Shown here: positions 28,252 through 38,881 of the stretch, piece after piece
Numbering within the stretch: the stretch's first letter is position 1
Layout: every line of letters starts with the position of its first letter
Source: Hormiphora californensis
Taxonomy: Eukaryota > Ctenophora > Tentaculata > Cydippida > Pleurobrachiidae
Direction of reading: 5' to 3'
Assembly: GCA_020137815.1 (NCBI GenBank)
Contig: CM035356.1
Coordinates: forward strand, 4,288,856 to 4,352,855
DNA length: 64,000 bases
Position numbers and translations under genes: made by a program
The notes under the pieces: model-generated
What the model saw: only the letters and a program-made list of their open reading frames with translations
Database searches by the model: none
What the model was told of the DNA's origin: nothing

Positions 28252-28502
28252 GTAAGGACCTCTCATGCAGGAGCTTCGATTCATACTGGGCATTGAATTT
28301 ATGCGGCCGATATTAGTAGAGCACCTGCACTGGTGTATATTTTATTTGATGTAGTTCGGTTTGGTTGGTTTCCGCATAGTTGGCACAGCGGATTTCCGTC
28401 GTCTATAAACATCCTCCCCTTTTCTTATAAACTGTTTCAAATTGCGTGCATAAATATTCCAATCTCCGAAGTGGTATTGTCATATTATATTCCAACGGTA
28501 AA

Positions 28503-28735
28503 TCCGCAGCTGTGTGAAAGATAGAGAGATAGAGAAAGAGAGATAGAGAGAGAGAGAAAGATAGAGAGAGAAAGATAGAGAACCATTCTTCCATTGTACG
28601 AGAGATCTAACATGCACTGCCTGAAATTGTGCAGAAAAAACAGAGGACTTCGTTTCCTAGCAGCAAAGAGAGAGAAAGAGGGAGAAAGAGAGATGGAGAA
28701 AGAGGGAGAAAGAGGGAGAAAGAGAGAGAAAGAGA

Positions 28736-28792
<57 letters not shown>

Positions 28793-28800
28793 TTCGGACG
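28503..28800. repeat. (GA)n-rich tract, interrupted
   Basis: Two purine blocks (about 28515-28582 and 28663-28792) of GAGA with AAAG interruptions. The Arg/Glu open frames on the plus strand and the Ser/Leu frames on the minus strand are artefacts. Confidence 0.9.
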
Positions 28801-29353
28801 AACTCTCAACTTGTGTACCTGTGCGGAGAAAGAGAGAAATCTTCATGCTTGTCAAAGTGCACACATATACTGCACACTAAACTCTAAAAAACGAGAGAGA
28901 GAGAGAAAGGAGGACGATCTTTCTCTCTTCGTCATATATTGTTCTTTGATGTTACATATTGTACTGTCAGATCAAATGGCAGATACCTGATATTAATGTA
29001 CACCTTTTCGGTTCGAACGCGAACGGTCTATATCACTTCTGGAGACATAACGATTGCGTCCTATAGTTTGGTATGGCGGTGGTTTGAATTTGATGAAGTT
29101 TTGTTTTGTATAGTTACCAAGGCAACCCGGCATCTTCCCTTTCCCTACCAAACGTGCACTTGTCCTTAGCATCAGCTTCATTTAATAATACAATACCTTG
29201 TTATATCACGTGTGTGTGCATTGTGTTTTTGAGCCTAAAGAGTATCGACTAGATGTATCGAGTTCCCAGCTGGGAGCTTCACCTTGGCCAATAAACTTGA
29301 GTACCGTTACGTAACAGAGCTGCATATTGTATGAAATGAATATTTCTCAGATA

Positions 29354-29514
<161 letters not shown>

Positions 29515-30107
29515 GCATCTAACTATAACGGCAATATACCATAACCGCTAGCAACTGCTGCAGCTTTGCACAATCTACTGCACACATAAGTGTATGTGGA
29601 TCTTTCCAACCTTGAATTGCAAGTTCTCAAGTGGTTCTGTGATAGTGTCATGAAGGATTTTAGAAAAGAGAAAGAAGGGGATAAAGAGAGGGTGTGAGAG
29701 AGAAAGAGAGTGACAGAGCGACTGAGCAAGAGTGAGTGAGGGAGAGACTCTATGGGTAGTTGTTATAGGATAGTTATTATAGGCTCGTAATGTAATATTG
29801 CTCGACCAGTACACACACTTGACCATGCTCATTAAACTACCTCTCCAGCCCCCCCCCCTTGTTATAGTGTGTAATTTGGTTGCTGTAGAGATAATATTTG
29901 AAGTTTGTTTTTGGTATTGGTTCTCCTAAAACTCATCGGATATATAATATCTTCGGATCTCTTTTTTGTAATCCTCTACACATGCACCGAACGATCCAGA
30001 TCTGTTTATCCTTCATATTGTGATTCCTCCATATTGTGATTCCTGCAGGATCTTCTCCATACAAAAGTACATGTTCTAGTTGTATCTCCTCTCTTTATTC
30101 CAGAGAT

Positions 30108-30209
30108 ATGGCAATGAAGAGTCTCTTTAAACGGAAAGTTACCTCCCTAATGCTTCAAGTGAGGCGAAACTCCCAATCGGGAATGTCCTCGAGCACTAAC
30201 GCTGACGAT
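30108..30209 (+). CDS. Alternative first coding exon 'a' of the Tctex-type dynein light chain gene
   Basis: ATG (MAMKSLFKRKVTSLML...) to a phase-0 donor GAT|GTGAGT; 34 codons. It aligns with exon 'b' at 30471 (LFKRKV against LFKQKV, then Leu-rich, then a basic/Ser tail), and both have exactly 34 codons and the same phase. It can therefore replace exon 'b' as the protein N-terminus by use of a different promoter. The RRNS motif (about residues 19-22) would be a typical basophilic-kinase site. Splicing to the exon at 31447 is inferred. Confidence 0.6.
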
Positions 30210-30470
30210 GTGAGTTCATTAACACACTTATCAGTTATCATTAACATTTTGTTAACATTTCCTCATTCTCTGTATAGTGCTTTATGTTTACATACAACTT
30301 ATCGAATCATGTCACTAAAATGCTTTTCTACCCTGACACTGAGATTTCAGTGTAATCTTCAGTAATCACTCCATCCACTTTTTATTTACTTTCTTATTTT
30401 GTTTTGCATTTTCTAACTTCCAATATTATTATTACAATTATAGCACCCACATTTTTGAAGTTCAGTCAAA

Positions 30471-32720
30471 ATGCCGTTAAACCTTGGGGGCTTGTTCAAA
30501 CAAAAAGTTAATCTTGTGCTCCAAAAAAACCGCGAGAAAACAAGCTCCAGAGGTTCGACCGTCTCCAAAGAGGTACATATATTATTGATTATCCTGCTAC
30601 AACTTGTGATTCCTCCCACTGCATCGACTTGCTGTTATACGACACAAGTTCACTCAGCACGTTCATCACAATTGCACAAAATTAAATCTCACTGATTGGT
30701 TAGTATAGCGAATCACGCTACCGGGTGACCGGTCACCGTGACCCGCTAGTCGCTACCCGGGTTTATTCTGTATGGCGGCGCCCATACCCCAATTTGATTC
30801 TCAGTGCGCTCAGATGGGGTCGGCGGCGCCAGACAGGGTTTATTGATCGTATATTTAGAACGCGGTTCAATATTCTTTGTATGGCAAATGAAAACAAGTG
30901 GTTTTACCAAACAATTGTTTGGTAAAACCACTTGTTTTCATTTGTTTTCTGCTCTCGGTCCTGGATCAATTGAGCTCTCTCGTGTGAATCGACTACTCAC
31001 ATTGAATTATACTTTGTATGGTCGTACTGGAACCATGGCCGGGTGTGTAGTGTGAGAAAGAAAGAAGGAGAGGCTATATAACAGAAGACATGGAATACGT
31101 ATGAATTTGCTCGTACTCATGGTCGATACCAGCCACACCATATCCCGGCACTGCATATCATACATACACTGCAAGTCACAGCACGGATAACTGTGCCACG
31201 TAAAGGAGAGTTAGAACCCCCTTAGAACCTACGGCTCTGCATATCATACATATACATAGCTCTCTCGTGTGAATCGACTACTCACATTGGTATCATACAT
31301 ACACTGCAAGTCACAGCACGGGTAACTGTGCCACGTAAAGGAGAGTTAGAACCTACGGGTACTGAAATTTCGTAAGATCTAACCTCCTTCCGTTCAGCCC
31401 AGGAACCTATATGCCAAAACTAACACCCTCTCCTTCCTCCCCGCAGGAACCAAAAGGACCACAGATAGTCTACGAGAATACCTTTCCAGCTATCTCCCAA
31501 AGACTCCCAAAAGTTCCCCACCAAAAAAGCTGAGGACTATCATCAAAAATACATTCCTCACTCATCTGCTTGACTCAAAGTACAGCAGTGATAATTGCAA
31601 GAACCTGACCGCTCAGATCACGGAGACTGTAAAAACGCAGGTAGGGGATCATGTCACACAATGATGTCACAGAGCACACAATGACGTCACAGAGCACACA
31701 ATGACGTCACAGAGCACACAATGACGTCACATGTCACACAATGATGTCACAGAGCACACAATGACGTCACAGAGCATACAATGACGTCACAGAGCACACA
31801 ATGACGTCACAGAGCACACAATGACGTCACATGTCACACAATGACGTCACAAAGCACACAATGACGTCACAGAGCATACAATGACGTCACAGAGCACACA
31901 ATGACGTCACAGAGCACACAATGACGTCACAGAGCACACAATGACGTCACAGAGCACAATGACGTCACAGAGCACACAATGACGTCACAGAGCACACAAT
32001 GACGTCACAGAGCACACAATGACGTCACAGAGCACACAATGACGTCACAGAGCACACAATGACGTCACAGGGCACACAATGACGTCACAGAGCACACAAT
32101 GACGTCACAGAGCACACAATGACGTCACAGAGCACACAATGACGTCCTTTCAGGCCAATGCTCTGACCACAGTTCTCGTGTGCTCCGCGTGCAGAACAAA
32201 TTTGAGAGAAACGAGAATGGGTCAGGCCAATGCTCTGACAGATGACGTCACATGTCACTCGTTTTACTTCTCAGAGCGTCAGAGTACACAATGACGCTAG
32301 TTTTACCGAACAGTTGATTTCTCTCATAATGACATAATACGAAAGGTGATCTCGATCAATTTAATAAGTCCCCGGCCCACTATAATAACATCCCTTTCCC
32401 GCCAGGTAAAGGCAGAGCTGGGCAGTAATAACAGGTATAAGGTTGTGGTGTTGGTGATCATTGGATCTAACCAGGGCCAGGGAGCCAGGGTGGCCAGCCG
32501 GTGCTTATGGTACCCTCAATATGACAGGTAATTTGATTCTCATCAATTTATGTAGCTGAAGACATACCGTGAAACAAAGTGTTCTCGAAAGCTCTCCTCC
32601 ACTATCTTTCTCCCCTCCACTAACCCATTATATATTCCTCCCTGCAGGTTTGCCCAGTATGAGTACCACAATGAATCCCTCTTTGCTGTGGGAATTGTAT
32701 ACGGAGTCTACTACGAGTGA
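30471..32720 (+). CDS. DYNLT5: Tctex-type dynein light chain (DYNLT5/TCTEX1D1-like), 4 exons
   Basis: A light-chain-like subunit related to the Tctex1 family of cytoplasmic and ciliary dynein. Exons (plus): 30471-30572, 31447-31640, 32406-32527, 32648-32720. Exon 1 encodes a basic/Ser-rich N-terminus; the rest forms the Tctex1 domain: YENTF, LRTIIKNTFLTHLL, ITETVKTQVKAEL, YKVVVLVIIG, ASRCLWYPQYD, NESLFAVGIVYGVYYE and stop. It resembles human DYNLT5 (179 aa) in the stretches '...ISEVIKAQVKD', 'SRCLWDP' and 'NSSLFALANVYAVYLE'. Exon 2 is 194 nt, although both neighbours require a multiple of 3. Its first part is in family frame to about 31527 (VYENTFPAIS...), hits TGA in that frame, and the rest is in the next frame, so one base is missing at the A6 run at 31527-31532. 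With it the protein would be about 163 aa. Introns 2 and 3 have clear GT-AG sites; intron 2 holds a minisatellite. The symbol is by family resemblance only. Confidence 0.85.
30768..30944. mobile_element. MITE-like element with a perfect 60-bp palindrome, in intron 1 of the dynein light chain gene
   Basis: 30885-30944 is a perfect 60-bp palindrome centred on 'caattg'. The preceding 'tctgtatggcggcgcccata' with 'ccccaatttgattctc' and 'ggcgccagacag' is shared with 59829-59873, which follows another perfect 60-bp palindrome. The two are members of one family with different centres. Confidence 0.8.
31120..31350. repeat. Local direct repeats in intron 1
   Basis: A segment containing 'atcatacatacactgcaag' and 'tgtgccacgtaaaggagag' occurs at about 31149-31215 and again at about 31280-31347. 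'ctctcgtgtgaatcgactac' occurs at about 30977 and 31261. Confidence 0.85.
31651..32146. repeat. 20-bp minisatellite carrying 22 TGACGTCA (CRE) octamers
   Basis: The unit is agcacacaatgacgtcacag, repeated about 25 times with few changes (atgatgtcac, agcatacaatg, one 18-bp unit). 22 units hold the perfect palindrome TGACGTCA, the consensus site for CREB/ATF-type bZIP proteins; one more lies at about 32241. It is located in intron 2 of the dynein light chain gene. Whether it binds factors is unknown. Confidence 0.95.
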
Positions 32721-33028
32721 AAGGGGTATACAGCTGTCGTAGTACATTGTGTACATGTCATGTATACATGATGTATACATGATGTACAATGTTGAAAAGC
32801 TCTGGAGAGGTGGTCCACGCGAGGCCCAAAATAAGTGTGTGGCCTTTCAGAACAGTCCCAGATCTGCGTGAGAGAAATGGAGAGACTGCGTGAGAAGTGA
32901 CTGAGGGTTGTTGTACATACTATTTAGAGCCGGGTTGTTTAAAGCAGGAAAGAGTGTTTCTCAGAAAAGTTGTGAATTTTTATCACACGTTTGTTCTGAA
33001 AAGTGTCTTTTGATTTTGTTTTGATACA

Positions 33029-33119
33029 GGAATCGGACGTTCCCGGGGCCTGAATATCGTATACAGATGTAGATTTGGAGCAGTTCGAAAATATCGCAAT
33101 AATAGGAACGTCCGATTCC
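33029..33119. mobile_element. Small MITE-like element, 91 bp, 15-bp perfect inverted ends
   Basis: ggaatcggacgttcc at 33029-33043 and its exact reverse complement at 33105-33119. It sits between the dynein light chain gene and the convergent sulfotransferase gene. Confidence 0.75.
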
Positions 33120-33305
33120 TTTTAGGGCGGCTAACAATACTCCACAATTTGCCCAAACATGATGATGAAATTAAAAAAATAACAATTCAAATACAATATT
33201 TTACAATAAAACCTTGCCTAAACAAGCATATTCCAAGGCCAATAGATAAGATACAATCACGTCCCAATGACGTGATAGTTGTGTCCTTCAATATACTACC
33301 AACAA

Positions 33306-36295
33306 CTATTCTACTTTTGGAAGGTACTTAAAAAGGACTTCTTCAACAAAATCCCCGACACATTCCTCAATGTTCCTTTGTAATCGAGTCCAATTCAAAT
33401 CTAACCCATCTTCATCATACCCCTCGTATCCGAACATGGCCGCATCTGGTTTGAGGAAGAGTCGGGTGTACCGCTGTAGTAACACGGGAAGGGAATCCCA
33501 TTCCGCACGGATCACTGCTGTTGTAGCCGCACCTGATTAGGAATAACACGTAATTAGAGTATTGCAGGGCCCTTGATCCAGTACCTTCCACTAAGATATA
33601 TTTACTGCGAGGTATTGAAGCATAAAATGTATTAAATCAGACGTTACTAAGTACCTGGACTGGTGCTTTTAACACTAATCAAATCTTTGTAGGGTAGCCC
33701 AAACTTATCTCTCAGGAAATGGTAATCATCTGCCAAGTTCTCCACTTTTCCTATGAAATCGTACCTGCAGTATGGGCTGTCGTCAGATTTTGTTCTGCTC
33801 AAGAACTTAGCGTCACAAGAATGGAGAACCCTTGGGACTATTTGAGTCGCCTGACACTGTGTCCGCGCTCCGCACGGAACTGACCACTTTTACTAAAACT
33901 GAGTTTTAGAATAGAAAATAAATTATGAACTTAATGCAATTCAAGTGGCTATGGTGTGCAGGGAGACAGCTGTATCGATCAAGTCGGACAAGGCAACCCT
34001 ATAGAACTTACTTGATATTACAGTGTTCACAAAGTCCAAGGACACTCAGAAAGTGGGTGTTACTGTACAAGGCATTCTGAAATGAGGAATTTTAGGAGTT
34101 TAGACAGACACTTTCGAAACAAATTCAGTTTGGAGTTTAGACAGCTATTTTCGAAACAAATTAATTTTGAGCTTAGGGGAGGTAACCTTCGAAAGGTAAC
34201 CTCCATCCAAAATACTTTCCTATTTTCGAAATAACCTACCGCCTGATGCATTAAATCAAGATCGTTAGTATACATCCCAATATCTTTTCTCGTCGTAAAT
34301 AGGAGGAAAATCAACAAAAGTCCCAAGTTTAGAGGTGCACCAGCATCACAAATTTCACTCAGCTGAACCTCTAAATAATCCATCAAACCGGGGTCTATAA
34401 AGTCTGGTCTGGCGATAGTGATATTTCGTAACACCATACATGCTGCCTTGCTCCTGTCTTCCCTGTACACCCTGAATTCATATTGACTTGTCGTGCCTGG
34501 GATGGAATCATGTGTTAATTAGTATACATAGTGTCCTCCACTCGGTATATAATAGGGTGGTAGGCCGGTAGAAAGTAAGTAGGTGTAAGTATAATTTCTC
34601 TCGGTTGGGCACCTGTGAATTTGTCTCTGTAAGCAGAGAGAAGGCGGGATAGGGGATCTCGAACTGTCGTAAACTTATAGTACGAGAAGAGTTCCAATCG
34701 TTCCTCGCGGAGAAAGTCCTCAGGTGGAATCTGAAAAAAAAAATCGCTAGGGTGGTTGGATACGTTGCTAGGGAGGTTGGATACGTTGCTAGGGTGATTG
34801 GATACGTTGCTAGGGAGGTTGGATACGTCGCTAGGGTGGTTGGATACGTTGCTAGGGAGGTTGGATACGTTGCTAGGGAGGTTGGATACGTTGCTAGGGA
34901 GGTTGGATACGTTGCTAGGAGGTTGGATACGTTGCTAGGGTGGTAGGATACGTTGCTAAGGTGGTTGGATACGTTGCTAGGATGGTTGGATACGTTGCTA
35001 AGGTGGTTGGTTACGTTGCTAAGGTGGTTGGATACGTTGCTAGGATGGTTGGATACGTTGCTAAGGTGGTTGGATACGTTGCTAGGGAGGTTGGATACGT
35101 TGCTAAGGTGGTTGGATACGTTGCTAAGGTGGTTGGATACGTTGCTAGGATGGTTGGATACGTTGCTAAGGTGGTTGGTTACGTTGCTAGGGAGGTTGGA
35201 TACGTTGCTAGGGTGGTTGGTTACGTTGCACTAGGGAGTTTGGATACGAATTGCTACTTATAACTGTTGCACTAACCCCTCGGCGACTAAGTGTTGCGTT
35301 TCCTAGCCAGTAGTGATCCCTGTGTGGGTACGCTAGGCTTGCCGCCTCTTCATCTGTTATAACTCCATTCAGTTGTAATATCTGGGTCTTCCAGTTGGAT
35401 GTTCCTGTATTAATTGTTTAATTAATCAATTAATTAGTTAGGATATAATTAATATGTCGTGATACGGTAAATAATATTATCTTTGTAATGGCTATGAATT
35501 CGGAAAAGAGATGAACATCTAGAAAAAGTTAGTTCATATAATTTCTCACCAGTTTTCCCGACTGCACAATACAGCATCCTATGCTTGAAGATTGGTAGTA
35601 ATCTTTTTTTTACCGGATAACAACCCTCATAGGTACAGACTGGTATCTCCTCGCCTCTCTCTTTGTACCCCTTACATGTCTCCCAGACCTTCTTTGCCAA
35701 TGACTCTCCCTCCGAGGATCCAACTGGGTCGGGTTGTGATTCAAGCTGGGTATCTTCCTTGTTATTGCTCTCCAACTCTCCATGTTGTTGATCCTTTTGG
35801 ATTGGCTGAGATTGCTGTGTTTCTTCTAAACTATCCTGTTGTCCTTCCTCTAAATGGTCCTGATGTATTTCATCTAAATGGCCCTGTTGTGTTTCCTCTT
35901 GCTGTGTTTCCTCCAGAGTTTCACCCATTGTGTTCTCGCCCAGCTGCAGGTTCCGGATTTGTTCTCCTGGACTGTTAGTTCCATCAGTTGATAGTACAGT
36001 GGACTCTGTTGTATATAGTGTGATGTGTTCTTCTGCAGTGGGGTCAGCCCGTACTTCCCCTGATACTGCAGCCTCTGAAATACAAGATATCGAGTCGAGC
36101 AAGAAGAACAATACAAATATATAGGACGCAAAACTGAACACACTGAAAATTGTAAAATAACAATGTATCTGAAACTAGTGTATCACCTGCAACTTCTGAA
36201 GAGGGCGTTGGAACATGGTAAAGCAGCAAAATAAAAACTGCCCCTGTCGTCAAGCACAGAACTGTTTTTCTAATCTTCCCAAACACTCGAAGCAT
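33306..36295 (-). CDS. Golgi carbohydrate sulfotransferase (Sulfotransfer_2 / HNK-1ST type), 8 exons
   Basis: Type II membrane enzyme transferring sulfate from PAPS to a glycan. Exons (minus): 36187-36295, 35550-36074, 35277-35404, 34613-34730, 34240-34496, 34012-34076, 33655-33764, 33306-33532. All junctions are GT-AG and all phases agree: 1539 nt, 512 aa. A short cytoplasmic tail and hydrophobic anchor (about residues 11-26, TVLCLTTGAVFILLLY) precede a long Gln/Glu-rich stem encoded in exon 2. The 5'-phosphosulfate loop is YCAVGKTGTSNWK (exons 2-3; the family usually has PKVGCTNWK). The 3'-phosphate site is TVRDPLSRLLSAYRDKF (exon 4). A DFIGKVENLADDYHFL block (exon 7) matches the family's 'DFVGKYE.L..D'. 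The family substitution VGCT to VGKTGT could affect activity. Substrate cannot be inferred. Convergent with the dynein light chain gene. Confidence 0.9.
34748..35235. repeat. 21-bp minisatellite in sulfotransferase intron 3
   Basis: The unit contains 'ggttggatacgttgctaggg', about 23 copies, with variants (agga, aagg) in a mosaic order. Because the period is divisible by 3, all frames stay open (for example VGYVARE repeated), but it lies between a clear donor (35276) and a clear acceptor (34731) and is intronic. Confidence 0.95.
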
Positions 36296-36639
36296 TTTTC
36301 AGTAGCTGTAGAGAGCTGTCAGCAGTTGCTGAGAACGGAGCAACGACAAATTCACATGAGGTGCACCCAGCTAGAATTTAACGTTTTACATTCGTACACA
36401 GTTGTACAGTTGGAAGGGGGATGGATAGATGGTAACGTGATATGCGTGAAGTCCACTAGGGCTACAAATAGTTCACATTTAATGATGCCAGGTCATTGTT
36501 CGGTCTTGACTGTTGCGAAGATGATGTATTTAGGTAGGCACCTCCGACCCGAAGAAAACAGATAAACGAAATCAACAAAATAGAAGGAAAGATAAATAAA
36601 GTGGCATGGCAAAGTTCTCTATGATGTAACACATTATAT

Positions 36640-36830
36640 GTGTAACACATTAAATGTATTTGTTATACAAATTTTGTATAACAAATACTAAGCTGATAGG
36701 TATATCACGGCAACATGAAAGAACTGCAGCAGCTGCAGGGTAATAATAACAAATTTCCTACAGATTGGGATTCACGGCAATACACAAAAACACATGCGGC
36801 AAATTTTGAATTGCTGCAGACGTCGTCCAG
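36640..36830. other. 5' flank of the sulfotransferase gene, palindromic AT stretch
   Basis: An imperfect palindrome, 'gtatttgttatacaaattt' / 'ttgtataacaaatac', at about 36656-36690. No exon. Confidence 0.5.
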
Positions 36831-37110
36831 ACGATTCCCGTCTAGACGGGTTTTCCGTCTGGACGGCGTGTAGACGGAGTCAGACGGGATTCAGACGTGC
36901 CGTCCAAACGGCCATCTGAAACGGTCCGTACCCATTTAAACGCCGCCATACAGTTAAAACGGAGTTAGGACGGAATTGAACGAAATTAGACGGTGTTTGA
37001 CGAAATCAGGACAGAACCTCAGAAATCAGACGGAACCCAAACCCGTCTCAAGCACGTCTGAACGTCACCAATAGAAATTCCGTCTCAAGCCCGGACGGAG
37101 CGAGTGAGGG
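36826..37110. mobile_element. GACGG-rich repeat element, probable MITE
   Basis: About 280 bp densely packed with 'gacgg', 'cgtct' and 'ccgtc' words on both strands, including the hairpin 'cagacgattcccgtctagac' / 'gtccgtctggacgg'. Base composition is unlike the neighbourhood. Family unknown. Confidence 0.55.
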
Positions 37111-37359
37111 CTTGGCAGAATATGGTCTCTAATTGGTACGGCTGGTTAGAGGCATGAGGAGGTGGGACAAATAAAAGCTTGTATCATCTGCACGTTTTTA
37201 GTGAGGCTAAGCCAAACCCCTCTTTGTGATAGGACCACCACTTTCTCTCTCCCTCTCAGCCTAGCTAGCTCCAGATAGATCTCTATTATAGAGATAGGGG
37301 ACATGGGTAGAGAGATAAATAGAGCTCTGTTTCTCTCTACTCTGAGTACTCCTATCTTC

Positions 37360-37473
37360 TCCCTCAGAGAGAGAGAGAGAGGAGAGACGAGATCGAGAGA
37401 GCGCTCTCTTAGAGATAGAGAGAGAGAGAGAGGAGAGGTCTAGCCTCTTTCGATCGCTGTCTCTCTTCTCTCT

Positions 37474-37554
<81 letters not shown>

Positions 37555-37565
37555 TCTCTTTCTTT
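37360..37565. repeat. (GA)n and (CT)n tracts
   Basis: A GA-rich block (37364-37440) and a CT block (37476-37560) form a rough inverted repeat. Open frames here are low-complexity artefacts. Confidence 0.9.
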
Positions 37566-37776
37566 TCATCATCAGATCCAGAAAGATATGAATTATACCT
37601 TCCTGGATCTTGGAGAATGAGACTAACTGTTCATCACTGTTGATGGAAAGCAAAACAGCAACAATAGGTCTGTAATTCCCACTGGGTATCCCAGACTACT
37701 CCCCAGGGCCCAGACTACTAAATCAGGTCCTAACTGACTAACTCTTGTTTGATTCATGACTGATGATGATTCACAC

Positions 37777-38430
37777 TGTAGTATTCTGTGTAGTCACTGG
37801 CTGGTAATCGTATAGCGGACCCGGGATCGTACCTGGTTAGCCGCGGTGAGTGAATGTAGTCGTAGAAGGTTGTAGTAACCAGGGGGTGTCGAGGTGATAG
37901 TCGGGGAGGGTGTCTTTGTTGTGATGGATACGAACAAAGTAAAGAAACAAGTAGGTTCGGGGTTGTTAACTAGTTTTAAACCAAACAATAGTTTCAGAAT
38001 ATATAGAAGTGAGAGGTTGGGGTTTGGCCAATGCCTTTTATACAATACTTGGCGTCTCGTGAGTTTTCGTCACGCCTTTATTACTCAGGGTGATCTGACC
38101 ATCCCGTGGTAAGCTGGGATGGACAGTTCAGATATCGTGTATGTGTGCTTTTTCACAACCTCTCTCTATATCTTGGTCAGGTTATCTGTCGCCAGTTCAA
38201 CAGGCGTGAGACAATCTGGCACAAGACATGAATTGTTCAATTAACACACGTCACTTCATATCTTTTTCGTTCAAGAGATACTATCTCAGGGAACTGGCAT
38301 GTGTTCTCAACAGGGGGCCGGATTTACTTTATATCACCGACCTGCTATTAAAAACACAATATATCTCAGACAACATCCTGCACACAGACAGATATGATGA
38401 GATGCACATATATGTACTATATATAGTACA
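37777..38430 (-). repeat. 3' LTR (left)
   Basis: 654 bp, matching 50673-51313 except for one noticed substitution and a 13-bp insertion (tatgtactatata region) near 38410. TG...CA ends, imperfect inverted tips TGTAGTAT/ATAGTACA. Confidence 0.9.
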
Positions 38431-38450
38431 ACTCACCCCCACTTTTTTGC
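38431..38450 (-). promoter_or_regulatory. Polypurine tract of the LTR element
   Basis: Read on the minus strand the sequence is gcaaaaaagtgggggtgagt, directly next to the left LTR. A purine run ending in a G-rich stretch at this place is the usual plus-strand primer and supports the minus orientation. Confidence 0.75.
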
Positions 38451-38451
38451 A

Positions 38452-38500
38452 AACTGTGCAAACTGTGCAAACTGTGCAAACTGTGCAAACTGTGCAAAAC
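38452..38500. repeat. 9-bp tandem repeat (caaactgtg)
   Basis: Five to six copies of caaactgtg directly inside the polypurine tract. Confidence 0.9.
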
Positions 38501-38881
38501 TGTTCTATGTAGAATACGGACCCCATTTCTGGAAAACATTTAAAATTTTGTTTTATGTTTTTCTATTTGGTTTTTTTTTTTTTTATGAATTATACTCTTT
38601 TTTCTTCTTTTCTCGCAATCACACACACTTTTCACTCTGCAGGGTTCTCTTCCCCTGTTAATTAATAAGAGTAACAACTTCTAGAATTCCGTTACTCATG
38701 GTGCTTGTTATCATGTGCACCTCTTGCTGCCTACTCTGTTACTTCTAACTGGCAAACGACCGAATCTAGTAAACAGCTTATTCGCTCGCCATTTAGGCCT
38801 CGTAACTGGTTTTCAGCCAATTAGGGAGCAATATTTTTTGATTAGGTCGGTTTCTGTCACTAGCTATTAAATTAACTTTTA

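Noticed and set aside
31651-32146. CRISPR-like array
   Set aside because: Units are contiguous 20-bp tandem repeats without unique spacers, in an animal genome.
34752-35263. VGYVARE / LDTLLGW repeat proteins
   Set aside because: The 21-bp period keeps every frame open; the array lies between verified donor and acceptor of the sulfotransferase gene.
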